Source: Geodermatophilus marinus (GTDB lineage Bacteria; Actinomycetota; Actinomycetes; Mycobacteriales; Geodermatophilaceae). Taken from it: a stretch of 38,195 bases of DNA. Shown here one piece after another: positions 22,439 to 30,164 of this stretch. Location of the stretch: NCBI RefSeq assembly GCF_003428645.1, contig NZ_QVQH01000034.1, positions 1 through 38,195 of the forward strand. The letters are read 5' to 3'. The notes below the pieces were generated by a model. That model worked only from the letters and a program-made list of their open reading frames with translations. It was not told where the DNA came from and made no database searches. The position numbers were made by a program, and so were the translations under genes. Every line of letters begins with the position of its first letter. Within the stretch, counting starts at the first letter, position 1.

Positions 22439-24139
22439 TCAGGGGACGCGCACGGCGAGCAGCGCCACGTCGTCCTCCACCCCGCCGGCGAGCAGCTCGG
22501 CCAGCAGCCGGTCGCACAGGTCGGTGGGCGGCAGCCCGGCCCCGTCGGCGACGAGGGCGCGCAGCCGGTCGCGGCCGTCGTCCAGCAGCGCCCCGCGCCG
22601 CTCGAAGAGCCCGTCGGTGAACAGCAGCAGCGTGGACCCCGGCCGCAGCGCGACGACGCGGTCGGCCCGCTCCCCCCGCCAGCCGATGCCCAGCGGCGGG
22701 CCGACCGGCACGTCGAGGTCGGTCACGGTGCCGTCGGCGCCGAGCAGCATGGGCGCGGGGTGGCCGGCCGAGGCCCAGCGCAGCCGGTGGCCCCCCTCCC
22801 CGTCGCGCTCGAGCCGGCAGACCAGGGCGGTGGCCATCGACGGCACCCCGAGCCCCACGAGGGCGGCGTCCACCCGGCCGAGGACGCCCGCGGGCTCCTC
22901 CACCCGGTCGAAGGCGATGGCCCGGACCAGCGTCTTGACCTGGCCCATGGCGGCGGCGGCCTCGATGTCGTGGCCCATCACGTCACCGATCACCACGACC
23001 GTGTCGCCGTCCGGCTGGCGGAAGGCGTCGTACCAGTCACCGCCGATGGCGACCCCCCGGGTGGCCGGGCGGTAGCGCACCACCAGCTCGAGACCCGCCG
23101 GCTGGACCGGCGGGGAGAGCAGGCTCAGCTGCAGCCGCTCGGCGACCTCGCGGTTGACGCTGGCCAGCCGGGCGTTGTCGAGGGCCAGGGCGGCCCGGCG
23201 GGAGGCGATCTCCGCCGTCCGCACCTCCTCGTCGGTGTGCGGCCCGCGCGCCCGGCCGTTGACGAGGGTGAACGCCCCGATGACCTCGCCGCGGGCGACC
23301 AGCGGGAAGGTCGCGACCGCCGAGGGCTGCAGCGGCGCGAGCGCCTCGCGGGCGGCCGGGTCGCTGACCATCAGCGTCACGTCCTCCTCGGTCAGCCGCG
23401 GGATCACGACCGGCCGACCGCTGCGCAGGGAGGTCGGCACGGGGGCGGTGGGGGCGTTGGTGCGCACCCGCGCGTCGGCGTAGCGGTGCATGGCGGCGAC
23501 CATCTCCGGGTCGATGTGCGCCCGGCCGACGTCGCGCCGGGTGCCGTCGGGCTCCACCACGCTGACCAGGCACCAGTCGGCCAGCACCGGGACGACGAGG
23601 TGGGCCAGCCGGTCGACGGCCTCGTCGACGTCCGCGGCCGAGGACATGGCCAGGTTGATGTCGCCGAGGAGCAGCAGGTGGCGGCCGGCCTCCTCCGCGC
23701 GGACGGCGGCCTCGGCGGCGGCCGCCGCGGCCTGCTCGCGGGCGGCCACGGCGGCGGCCCGCTCCTCCTCGGCGCGGCGCCGGCCGGACACGTCGTCGTA
23801 GGTGACGACGAGCCCGGCGTCGGTCAGCACCGCGTCGGCGCGGAACCAGGTGTCCAGCGGGGCGAAGTACTCCTCGGTGCTCCCCGGCTCCCCGGTCGCC
23901 CGCACGCACCGGTAGAGGTGCTCGAACCCGCTGCCGACGGCCTCCGGGAACTGCACCCACACGTGCTCGCCGACCAGGCCCTCGACCGTCCGGCCGAGGA
24001 TGCGCGCGCCCGCCGGGTTGATGTAGCGGAACCGCCAGTCGGCGTCCAGCACGAAGAGCGGTCGCTCCATGCCCTCGACCGCCTCGACGAGGAGGGAGTG
24101 CGACGGGAGCGGGGTGCCGTCGCCGACCATGGCGCACAC
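22439..24139 (-). CDS. PAS-GAF-SpoIIE (PP2C-type) serine phosphatase
   Basis: A 566-residue sensor phosphatase. PAS (~18-120; ERPLFVLDADWRFRYINPAG), an Ala/Glu coiled coil (~121-155), GAF (~160-325; HLVVPVLADWCLVSVVEPDG) and PP2C/SpoIIE (~340-565). Metal acids are in GGDWYDAF (366-373), GDVMGHDIE, FTDGLFERRG and the final VEDDVALLAVR. It is shorter than but clearly related to the enzyme at 8202-10808; the GAF and PP2C parts align closely by eye. GTG 24139 has GAGG at usable spacing; ATG 24130 is the alternative. It is divergent from an RsbW-like kinase, its natural antagonist in partner switching. Confidence 0.86.
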   Translation of the reverse strand: MCAMVGDGTPLPSHSLLVEAVEGMERPLFVLDADWRFRYINPAGARILGRTVEGLVGEHVWVQFPEAVGSGFEHLYRCVRATGEPGSTEEYFAPLDTWFRADAVLTDAGLVVTYDDVSGRRRAEEERAAAVAAREQAAAAAAEAAVRAEEAGRHLLLLGDINLAMSSAADVDEAVDRLAHLVVPVLADWCLVSVVEPDGTRRDVGRAHIDPEMVAAMHRYADARVRTNAPTAPVPTSLRSGRPVVIPRLTEEDVTLMVSDPAAREALAPLQPSAVATFPLVARGEVIGAFTLVNGRARGPHTDEEVRTAEIASRRAALALDNARLASVNREVAERLQLSLLSPPVQPAGLELVVRYRPATRGVAIGGDWYDAFRQPDGDTVVVIGDVMGHDIEAAAAMGQVKTLVRAIAFDRVEEPAGVLGRVDAALVGLGVPSMATALVCRLERDGEGGHRLRWASAGHPAPMLLGADGTVTDLDVPVGPPLGIGWRGERADRVVALRPGSTLLLFTDGLFERRGALLDDGRDRLRALVADGAGLPPTDLCDRLLAELLAGGVEDDVALLAVRVP

Positions 24140-24303
24140 TCTGCCTCATCGGGGCCGCGCGGCCCGCCGCCCGACCGGGTGGCGACCCCCGGGAGGAGAC
24201 CCGTCTCACCCCCCGGAGGTGAAACGCCGCCCGCAGGGTTGAGCGGCGGACCGGGTGGGAACCCGAGCGACCGTCGGAGTCAACGACGGACGGAGACGAC
24301 GCA

Positions 24304-24768
24304 GTGGGTCGACTGGCATGGCCGCTACGGCCCCTGCCCGACGGCCGCGGCGAGGTGTGGCGCTGGGACCTGCGCACCGTCGCCGAGCTCCCCGCGGCCC
24401 GGGCAGTGCTGCGGTCCCGCCTCGGCAGCGTGAGCTACCCGCGGGACCCCGAGGACAACGCCGCGGAGCGGCTGGTCCTCGCCTTCGACGAGCTGGCCTC
24501 CAACGCGCTGCGGCACGGCCTGTCCCCCGTGGTCGCCACCGTGGTGGCCGGCAGCGGCGGCTGGCTGCTCGACGTGAGCGACCGGGACCCGGAGTCGATG
24601 CCCGCCCCGGCGGTCGACCGCGACCCGGCGCAGGGCGGCCTGGGGCTCTACCTCGTCGCCCGGCTGGCGGTGGCCCACGGGTGGTACGTCGACGCCGACT
24701 GCAAGCACGTGTGGGCCTGCCTGCCCACGGCGACCGACCAGCGGATGCCGGTCCTGCACCACGGCTGA
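24304..24768 (+). CDS. RsbW-like ATP-binding protein (HATPase_c anti-sigma-type)
   Basis: A 154-residue single GHKL domain. The N box is FDELASNALRHG (Glu63, Asn67), followed by LDVSDRDP and the glycine box QGGLGLYLVARL (110-121). No histidine-phosphotransfer or sensor domain is present, so it fits the stand-alone serine kinases of the RsbW/SpoIIAB family, which bind sigma factors and phosphorylate STAS antagonists. No sigma factor or STAS gene is adjacent; the divergent phosphatase at 24139 is the likely opponent. GTG 24304 with GGAGAC upstream is used. It has a Cys-rich end (DADCKHVWACLPT), which is unusual. Confidence 0.82.
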   Translation: MGRLAWPLRPLPDGRGEVWRWDLRTVAELPAARAVLRSRLGSVSYPRDPEDNAAERLVLAFDELASNALRHGLSPVVATVVAGSGGWLLDVSDRDPESMPAPAVDRDPAQGGLGLYLVARLAVAHGWYVDADCKHVWACLPTATDQRMPVLHHG

Positions 24769-24830
24769 CCCGCATCCGCGCCCGGCCCCGCGCCGGGCGG
24801 CTGTTCCACGTGCAACCACGGCCGGACGCG

Positions 24831-24863
24831 ACGACGCCCCGGAGCGGGGCTCCGGGGCGTCGT
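24831..24863. terminator. Bidirectional terminator hairpin
   Basis: ACGACGCCCCGGAG (24831-24844) pairs perfectly with CTCCGGGGCGTCGT (24850-24863), a 14-bp stem with a 5-nt loop. It lies between the convergent RsbW-like gene and the chemotaxis operon and would stop both. Confidence 0.8.
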
Positions 24864-24920
24864 TGGCGTGCGCCCGGGGTGGTGGAGCGGCCTCCGGCCA
24901 CCCCGGGGCGTCCGGGTGGG

Positions 24921-25412
24921 TCAGCCCCCCGAGGGCACGACCAGCGACAGCGCGCCCTTGCCGTAGCCGGGCACCTCGACCGCGAGGTCGATGCGGTGGA
25001 AGGCGGCCACCATCTGGGCCAGGTCGGCGGGCAGGTCGTCGCCGGGGGCGTAGAGCCTGTAGAGCTTCGAGTGCGGCGCTCCCGGGACGTTGAACAGCGC
25101 CGAGAGGACGTTCACGACCTCGTGCAGCGCCTCGGTGAGCATCGCGGTGAGCTCGCCGTCCTCCTCGACGGTGTCCTGGACGCCGCCGGGGGGCAGCAGC
25201 GCCAGCGCGCCGCCGGTCCAGGCCGACAGCGGCAGGTCCATCACGCACAGGGCGTTGACCGCCAGGTGCGGGTCGACGTAGACGGCCACCGAGGCGGGCC
25301 GCTTCTCCGTCGGGGTGACCGGGTCGCCGGGCAGCACGGAGACCGGCTTGCCCAGCAGCCCGGTCAGCATCTCCCGGACGTCCTTCGCGGCGGGCAGGAC
25401 CACCGTGCTCAC
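24921..25412 (-). CDS. Possible CheC/CheX-like protein ending the chemotaxis operon
   Basis: A 163-residue protein beginning STVVLPAAKDVREMLTGLLG. It is not firmly recognised. TEALHEVVNVLSALFN (94-108) contains Glu98-x-x-Asn101, the pattern of the CheC/CheX/FliY phosphatase helix that attacks CheY-P. The surrounding strands (ASVAVYVDPHLAVNALCVMD; IDLAVEVPGYGKGALSLVVP) suit that fold. GTG 25412 overlaps the cheY stop by four bases (GTGA), so translation is coupled to CheY. It has no membrane segment. It could be a CheY-P phosphatase or a diverged, non-catalytic CheX. The operon position is strong support for a chemotaxis role; the fold is inference. Confidence 0.6.
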   Translation of the reverse strand: MSTVVLPAAKDVREMLTGLLGKPVSVLPGDPVTPTEKRPASVAVYVDPHLAVNALCVMDLPLSAWTGGALALLPPGGVQDTVEEDGELTAMLTEALHEVVNVLSALFNVPGAPHSKLYRLYAPGDDLPADLAQMVAAFHRIDLAVEVPGYGKGALSLVVPSGG

Positions 25413-25771
25413 ACGATCACCCCGTCCAGGGCGTCGCGGAAGGTCTCCTCGGTGAACGGCTTGGCGATGAGGAAGAGCGCGCCGGCGTCGGCGGCCTTCT
25501 CCCGCATCTCGGCCGACCCCTCGGAGGTGACGAAGCCGAAGGGGACGCCGGAGCCCGACGACCGCAGCGCCTGGAGGCACTCCAGCCCGCTCATGTTCGG
25601 CATGTTCCAGTCGGACAGGACCAGGTCCGGCTGCTCGGCCTGGACCTTGTCGTAGGCGTCGCGGCCGTCCTCGGCCTCCACGATGTCGTGGTCGTCGTAG
25701 CCGGCCTGACGCAGGGTGCGGATGACGATCTGCCGCATGACGCGGCTGTCGTCGGCGATCAGGATCTTCAC
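25409..25771 (-). CDS. cheY: CheY-like response regulator (second in operon)
   Basis: A 120-residue single receiver domain beginning KILIADDSRVMRQIVIRTLR. The acid pair is Asp7-Asp8, the phosphorylation site Asp54 (LSDWNMP), Thr82 in VTSEG, and Lys104 in IAKPF. No output domain follows, so it is a CheY-type diffusible messenger phosphorylated by CheA. GTG 25771 is preferred because GAGGTG lies 6 nt before it; GTG 25780 would add three residues (MPP). It overlaps the next gene by four bases and starts 10 nt after the CheX-like gene ends. Confidence 0.9.
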   Translation of the reverse strand: MKILIADDSRVMRQIVIRTLRQAGYDDHDIVEAEDGRDAYDKVQAEQPDLVLSDWNMPNMSGLECLQALRSSGSGVPFGFVTSEGSAEMREKAADAGALFLIAKPFTEETFRDALDGVIV

Positions 25772-25781
25772 TGGGGGCACC

Positions 25782-26294
25782 TCAGTTCTCGTGCTCGGGC
25801 GCCAGGGCGGCGCCCTGGACGGTGATGGTCAGGGGCTGACCGCGCCACAGGAGGTCGACGCGGCAGGTGTCGGCGGCGGCGCCGGGGGCCGGCGCCGTCC
25901 CGGCCTCGGGCAGGCCGAGGGCGGACGGCCCCGGCAGGACGGCCTTGACGTTGCCGCCGACGACGTTGGCGAGCTCCCCGAGGGCGTCCGCGACGTCCTC
26001 GTCCTCGAGCTCGGCGGGGGCGTGCTCGCGCAGGAGCGCCCGGGTGAGGTCCGCGGCGGTCCGGCGCCCGCAGGCGAGGACGACGGTGCCGGTCCAGGGC
26101 CCCAGCACCTCGACCCAGCTGCTGACCGCGTCGGCGGGCACCTCGCCGGGGAGCGGGACGAGCACCTCCTCCTCGCCGACGAGCGCGGCCCACGCCTGGT
26201 CGGCGATCTCCTGGACGACGGCCTCGTCCAGGAGCTCGGTGATCACCGGCGGCCGGTCGCCGGCGCGGCGACGGGGGATCCGGGTCTCGGTCAC
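25782..26294 (-). CDS. CheX-like CheY-P phosphatase
   Basis: A 170-residue CheX/CheC-family protein. The signature EDVADALGELANVVGGNVKA has Glu107 and Asn110 in the ExxN arrangement that dephosphorylates CheY-P in CheX. The sheets on either side (WVEVLGPWTGTVVLACGRRT; DTCRVDLLWRGQPLTITVQG) fit the fold. GTG 26294 overlaps the preceding cheY stop by four bases. It lies between two cheY genes, so it may serve one or both. CheD, the usual partner of CheC, is not in the window, which favours a CheX-type role. Confidence 0.78.
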   Translation of the reverse strand: MTETRIPRRRAGDRPPVITELLDEAVVQEIADQAWAALVGEEEVLVPLPGEVPADAVSSWVEVLGPWTGTVVLACGRRTAADLTRALLREHAPAELEDEDVADALGELANVVGGNVKAVLPGPSALGLPEAGTAPAPGAAADTCRVDLLWRGQPLTITVQGAALAPEHEN

Positions 26295-26674
26295 AGGGCG
26301 GCCTCCTGCGGCAGCAGGCCGAGCAGCGCGAGCTTGTCGCGGATGGCGTCGGCGGTGAACGGCTTGATGACGTACTCGTGCGCGCCCGCCGCGAGGGCCC
26401 GGACGATCTGCCCCTGCTCCCCCTCGGAGGTGACCATCATCAGGGTCACCGCCCGCCAGGCGGGGTTGGCGCGGACGGCCGAGACGAACTGCAGCCCGTC
26501 CATGACCGGCATGTTCCAGTCGATGCTGCACAGCTCGGGGACCCAGCCCGCGTGCAGCACGTCGAGGGCCTCCTGGCCGTGGCCGGCCTGCCGGGTCTCG
26601 TAGCCCAAGCCCTCGAGGGTCCCGCTCACGATGCGCCGCATGGCGCGCGAGTCGTCGATCACCAGAGCACGCAC
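26291..26674 (-). CDS. cheY: CheY-like response regulator (first in operon)
   Basis: A 127-residue receiver domain beginning RALVIDDSRAMRRIVSGTLE. The acid pair is Asp7-Asp8, phosphorylation site Asp52 (SIDWNMP), Thr82 in VTSEG, Lys104 in VIKPF. It resembles the second CheY but is clearly diverged, so the two probably have separate targets. GTG 26674 starts 2 nt after the cheR stop. One of the two may bind the flagellar switch and the other act as a phosphate sink or bind a different target. Confidence 0.9.
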   Translation of the reverse strand: MRALVIDDSRAMRRIVSGTLEGLGYETRQAGHGQEALDVLHAGWVPELCSIDWNMPVMDGLQFVSAVRANPAWRAVTLMMVTSEGEQGQIVRALAAGAHEYVIKPFTADAIRDKLALLGLLPQEAAL

Positions 26675-26676
26675 GG

Positions 26677-27501
26677 TCAGGCCCCCTTCAGCGGGCGGTA
26701 GGCGGAGCTGCGGCCGATGACGACCCGCTCCCAGGAGTCGTCGACGCCCAGGGTCGTCTCCGCGGCGCCGAGGAAGAGCCACCCGTCGGGGCGCATCAGC
26801 GCGCGGACCCGCCGGAGGATCGCCTGCTTGGTCGGCAGGTCGAAGTAGATGAGGACGTTGCGCAGGTAGACCACGTCGAACGGGCCCATCCGCGGCAGCG
26901 GCGCGGCGAGGTTGCACTCGCTCGCCGACACCATCCGGCGCAGCGCGGGCGCGACCTCCCACTCGGTGCCGGCGCGGGTGAGGTGCCGCACCAGCATCGG
27001 CGCCGGGAGCCCGCGGTTGACCTCGAGCTGGCTGAACCGGCCGGCGCGGGTCCGCGCCACCATCTCGCGGGAGATGTCGGTGGCCGTGATCGCGACGCGG
27101 GTGGCGGCGTTCGGGAGTGCGTCCTGCAGCAGCATCGCGATCGTGTACGGCTCCTGCCCGCTGGAGCAGGCCGCCGACCAGATCTGCAGCCGCTCGGCCG
27201 CGCCGCGCGCCGGCAGCAGGGCCGGGAGCACGGTCGAGGTCAGGGCGGTGAACGGGTCGCCGTCCCGGAACCACGAGGTCTCGTTGGTCGTGAGCGCCTC
27301 GACGATGCGCCGGGTGGACTCGGCGCTGGGCCGGGCGCGGACCTCGTCGACCAGCCGGCCGACGTCGGCCATGCCCAGCTGGCGGGCGATGGGCAGCAGC
27401 CGCGCCTCGACCAGGTACTCCTTGCCCGGGGCGAGCACGATGGCGCTCTCCCGGTGCACGAGCCGGCGGACGTAGTCGAACCCGGTGGCGGTGAGGGTCA
27501 T
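26677..27501 (-). CDS. cheR: Chemotaxis protein methyltransferase CheR
   Basis: A 274-residue enzyme methylating receptor glutamates with S-adenosylmethionine. The N-terminal helical domain is at 1-75, then NETSWFRD (73-80), the SAM loop IWSAACSSGQEPYTIAM (107-123), ITATDISREMVARTRAGRFS and FDVVYLRNVLIYFD. Length matches the family. ATG 27501 overlaps the cheB stop (ATGA), giving tight coupling of adaptation enzymes. No pentapeptide-binding feature can be confirmed, in line with receptors here lacking an NWETF tail. Confidence 0.93.
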   Translation of the reverse strand: MTLTATGFDYVRRLVHRESAIVLAPGKEYLVEARLLPIARQLGMADVGRLVDEVRARPSAESTRRIVEALTTNETSWFRDGDPFTALTSTVLPALLPARGAAERLQIWSAACSSGQEPYTIAMLLQDALPNAATRVAITATDISREMVARTRAGRFSQLEVNRGLPAPMLVRHLTRAGTEWEVAPALRRMVSASECNLAAPLPRMGPFDVVYLRNVLIYFDLPTKQAILRRVRALMRPDGWLFLGAAETTLGVDDSWERVVIGRSSAYRPLKGA

Positions 27502-28598
27502 CGCCGTCCCCCGGCGGTCGCCGCGACGGCGGCCGGCACGCCGGCGCGGGCGCCGCTGCGGCGGGTGACCGCCTCGGCGACGCGGTCCAGCGGCAGCACC
27601 TCGTCGGCGAAGCCGGCCTGGGCGACCGCGCCGGGCATCCCCCACACCACCGAGGTGGCCTGGTCCTGGACGACGACGGCACCGCCGGCCTCGCGGATGC
27701 GCCCGGCGCCCTGCCGGCCGTCGGACCCCATGCCGGTGAGCACCAGGCCGAGGACCGCGCCGTCGAAGACGTCGACGGCCGAGCGGAACAGCGGGTCGAC
27801 GGCCGGCCGGCAGAAGTTCTCCGGCGGGCCCTGGGTCAGGGTGGTGACCGGACCGCGGGCGGTGGCCCGCACGGTCAGGTGGTGGTCGCCCGGGGCCAGG
27901 TGGACGGTGCCGGGGGTCACCGGGCTGCCGTCGGCGGCCTCGACGACGCGCAGCGTGCAGAGCCGGTCGAGCCGCTGGGCGAACTGCCGGGTGAACACCG
28001 GCGGCATGTGCTGCACGACGAGCACCGGCAGCGGGAAGGACGCCGGCAGCTGGGGCAGCACGCGGGCGAGCGCCTCCGGGCCGCCCGTGGAGGACCCGAT
28101 CACCAGGACGGCGGGCTGCTTGACCGCGGGCCGGGGCGCCGGGGGACGCGGCGGCGGCAGCGGGGCCGCGACCCGCGCCGGGCCCGGCGGCCGGCCGGTG
28201 AGGCCCTTGATCTTGGGGATGAGCTGCTCGCGGACGCTCTCCATCGACTGCGCCACGCTGCCCACGTTGGCCGGCTTGGTGACGTAGTCGTTGGCGCCGC
28301 CGGAGAGCGCGTCGAGGGTGGCGGCCGCCCCCCGCTCGGTGAGGGTGCTGAACATGATGATCGGCACGCGGTTGCGGCCGGCCCGGATGGCGCGCACCGC
28401 CTCGATGCCGTTCATCTCCGGCATCTCGATGTCCATGGTCACCAGGTCGGGCTCGAGCTGCTCGACCTTGGCGAGGGCGATCCGCCCGTTCACGGCCGTC
28501 CCCACGACCTCGATGGCCGGGTCCGCCGAGAGGACGTCGGTGACGATCTTCCGCACGACGACCGAGTCGTCCACCACCAGCACCCTGATCGGGTCCAT
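27498..28598 (-). CDS. cheB: Protein-glutamate methylesterase CheB
   Basis: A 366-residue response-regulator esterase that removes receptor methyl groups when phosphorylated by CheA. Receiver: Asp10-Asp11, phosphorylation Asp56 (TMDIEMP), Thr85 in FSTLTERG, Lys108 (VTKPAN). A Pro-rich linker (~135-160) precedes the esterase domain: Ser170 in GSSTGG, His197 in VVQHMPP, Asp293 in GMGSDG. ATG 28598 has AGGAGG. It heads the six-gene operon, and a candidate sigma-28-type promoter lies 95 nt upstream (28693-28721). Confidence 0.94.
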   Translation of the reverse strand: MDPIRVLVVDDSVVVRKIVTDVLSADPAIEVVGTAVNGRIALAKVEQLEPDLVTMDIEMPEMNGIEAVRAIRAGRNRVPIIMFSTLTERGAAATLDALSGGANDYVTKPANVGSVAQSMESVREQLIPKIKGLTGRPPGPARVAAPLPPPRPPAPRPAVKQPAVLVIGSSTGGPEALARVLPQLPASFPLPVLVVQHMPPVFTRQFAQRLDRLCTLRVVEAADGSPVTPGTVHLAPGDHHLTVRATARGPVTTLTQGPPENFCRPAVDPLFRSAVDVFDGAVLGLVLTGMGSDGRQGAGRIREAGGAVVVQDQATSVVWGMPGAVAQAGFADEVLPLDRVAEAVTRRSGARAGVPAAVAATAGGRR

Positions 28599-28692
28599 CC
28601 GTCCTCCTGGTTCCCGGGGCGGGCCGCCGGATCTCGCCGCAACGCGGTGCGGCGCCGGCGGGAACCGGGCGCGGGTGCACCTCTCCCCCGTG

Positions 28693-28721
28693 TTGTCGGC
28701 CGGTGCCGGGCGCTCCTTGAG
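28693..28721 (-). promoter_or_regulatory. Candidate sigma-28 (FliA)-type promoter of the cheB operon
   Basis: Read on the minus strand: CTCA (28721-28718), a 17-nt spacer, then GCCGACAA (28700-28693). From memory, actinobacterial FliA promoters (Actinoplanes) have CTCA-N15-17-GCCGA-type elements. The -10-like element shares GCACCGGCCGA with a site before cheA. The leader to cheB would be about 85-95 nt. Confidence 0.5.
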
Positions 28722-28874
28722 CGGATCGGCTCCTGTTGCCGAATGATTTCCGGAGGTCACGGAATGGCGGTCGCCGACCATTCCGCGCCCGGTGTCGACA
28801 CGCGGCCGGGAGCGCGGGTGGCCCGGCGGCGTCCACCTCGCGTGGCGCGGCCGCGGACCGGGTAGGCGCGGCGC

Positions 28875-30056
28875 ATGGCGATGGACCGTGTGCTCGTCCT
28901 CGTGCTCGCCGGCGGCGCCGGCGGCCGGCTGGAGCTCCTGACCGACCAGCGGGCCAAGCCCGCCGTCCCCTTCGCGGGCGTCTACCGGCTGATCGACTTC
29001 CCGCTGAGCAACTGCCAGCACTCCGGGGTCGCCGATGTCTGGGTCTCGGTGCAGTTCCACCCCACGTCCCTGGCCCACCACCTGGCCAACGGCCGGCCCT
29101 GGGACCTCGACCGCACCGACGGCGGGTTGCTCGTGCTGCCGCCCTACCGGGGCACGGAGCGGGGCGGGTGGGTGTCGGGGACGGCCAACCTGCTGTGGCG
29201 CCAGGCACCGCTCATCCGGGAGGCCGCCCCCGACGCGCTGGTCGTGGTGAGCGCTGACGCCGTCTACAAGCTGGACTACCGGGTGGTGGCGGCGGCGCAC
29301 CGCGAGTCCGGCGCCGAGGTCACCATGGTGACCACCGAGGTCGCCGCGGACGACGCCTCCCGCTACGGGATCGTCGAGGTCGGGGACGGCGGTCGGATCA
29401 CCGGGTACGCCTACAAGCCGGACGAGCCCGCGTCGACCACGGCCACCAACGAGGTGTTCGTGTTCTCCCCCGGCCCGACCCTCGACCGCCTGGAGGCGCT
29501 GGCCGGCGAGCTCGGCGAGGAGGGGCTGGAGGACCTCGGCAGCCACCTGCTGCCCGCGCAGACCCGGGACGGGCTCGCCCGGGCCCACCCGCTGGAGGGC
29601 TACTGGCGGGACGTGGGCACCGTGCAGGCGTACTGGGATGCCCACCGCGACTTCCTCGACCCCGAGCCGCCGCTGGACCTCGACGACCCGCGCTGGCCGG
29701 TGCACACGCGGGGTGGGCGGCGCAGCGCGGCGCGGGTGCTGCGGGGGGCCTCGGTGGAGGACAGCCTGGTGTCGGGCGGCACCCGGGTCGCCGGCGCGGT
29801 CAGCGGGTCGAGCCTGTCCCCCGGGGTGGTGGTGGAGGCCGGCGCGACCGTCGTGGACTCCGTGCTGCTCCCCGGGGTCCGGGTGTGCTCGGGCGCGACC
29901 GTGCGGCGGGCGGTGCTCGACGACGGGGTGGTGGTCGGCGACCGGGCCGCGGTCGGCGGCGACGGCGACATCACCCTCGTCGGCCGTCGCGCGGAGGTCG
30001 CCGCCGGCAGCGAGGTCCCCGCAGGCGGGCGGTTCCCCGAACCCGAAGACGGCTGA
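28875..30056 (+). CDS. GlgC-like (ADP-glucose pyrophosphorylase family) nucleotidyltransferase
   Basis: A 393-residue NTP-transferase with a C-terminal hexapeptide beta-helix (~270-370; LSPGVVVEAGATVVDSVLLP). The N-terminal LVLAGGAGGRLELLTDQRAK, PAVPFAGVYRLIDFPLSN and the downstream YWRDVGTVQAYWDAHRDFL are clear GlgC family marks. It departs from typical glgC: GGAGGRL replaces GG[ER]G[TK]RL, VVSADAVYKLDY replaces the GDHIYKMDY loop (keeping the Asp), and AYKPDEP replaces FEEKP. It may be a paralogue with another nucleotide or sugar. Start ATG 28875; ATG 28881 is possible. It lies between the two chemotaxis blocks on the opposite strand. Confidence 0.78.
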   Translation: MAMDRVLVLVLAGGAGGRLELLTDQRAKPAVPFAGVYRLIDFPLSNCQHSGVADVWVSVQFHPTSLAHHLANGRPWDLDRTDGGLLVLPPYRGTERGGWVSGTANLLWRQAPLIREAAPDALVVVSADAVYKLDYRVVAAAHRESGAEVTMVTTEVAADDASRYGIVEVGDGGRITGYAYKPDEPASTTATNEVFVFSPGPTLDRLEALAGELGEEGLEDLGSHLLPAQTRDGLARAHPLEGYWRDVGTVQAYWDAHRDFLDPEPPLDLDDPRWPVHTRGGRRSAARVLRGASVEDSLVSGGTRVAGAVSGSSLSPGVVVEAGATVVDSVLLPGVRVCSGATVRRAVLDDGVVVGDRAAVGGDGDITLVGRRAEVAAGSEVPAGGRFPEPEDG

Positions 30057-30092
30057 CCGCCCTCACGCGGCCACCGTGCCAGGCCACCCCGC

Positions 30093-30164
30093 CGTGATCA
30101 CGGGGGTGTCGCAGGCCCACCCGGCGCGTCTGCCCGTGTCCCCGGCACGACGCCCATGATCAAC
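30093..30164. repeat. Nested palindrome, REP-like (copy 2)
   Basis: GTGATCACGGG (30094-30104) faces CCCATGATCAAC (30153-30164), with GTGTCCCCGGC inside, as in the copy at 10836. It lies between convergent genes and overlaps the stop codon of the 291-residue protein. It could end both transcripts. Confidence 0.6.

Noticed and set aside
24203..24232. CTCA-N17-GCCGCC upstream of the RsbW-like gene, similar to the chemotaxis promoters
   Set aside because: The -10-like element lacks the GCCGA core and overlaps a local TCACC...GGTGA dyad, so the match is weak.
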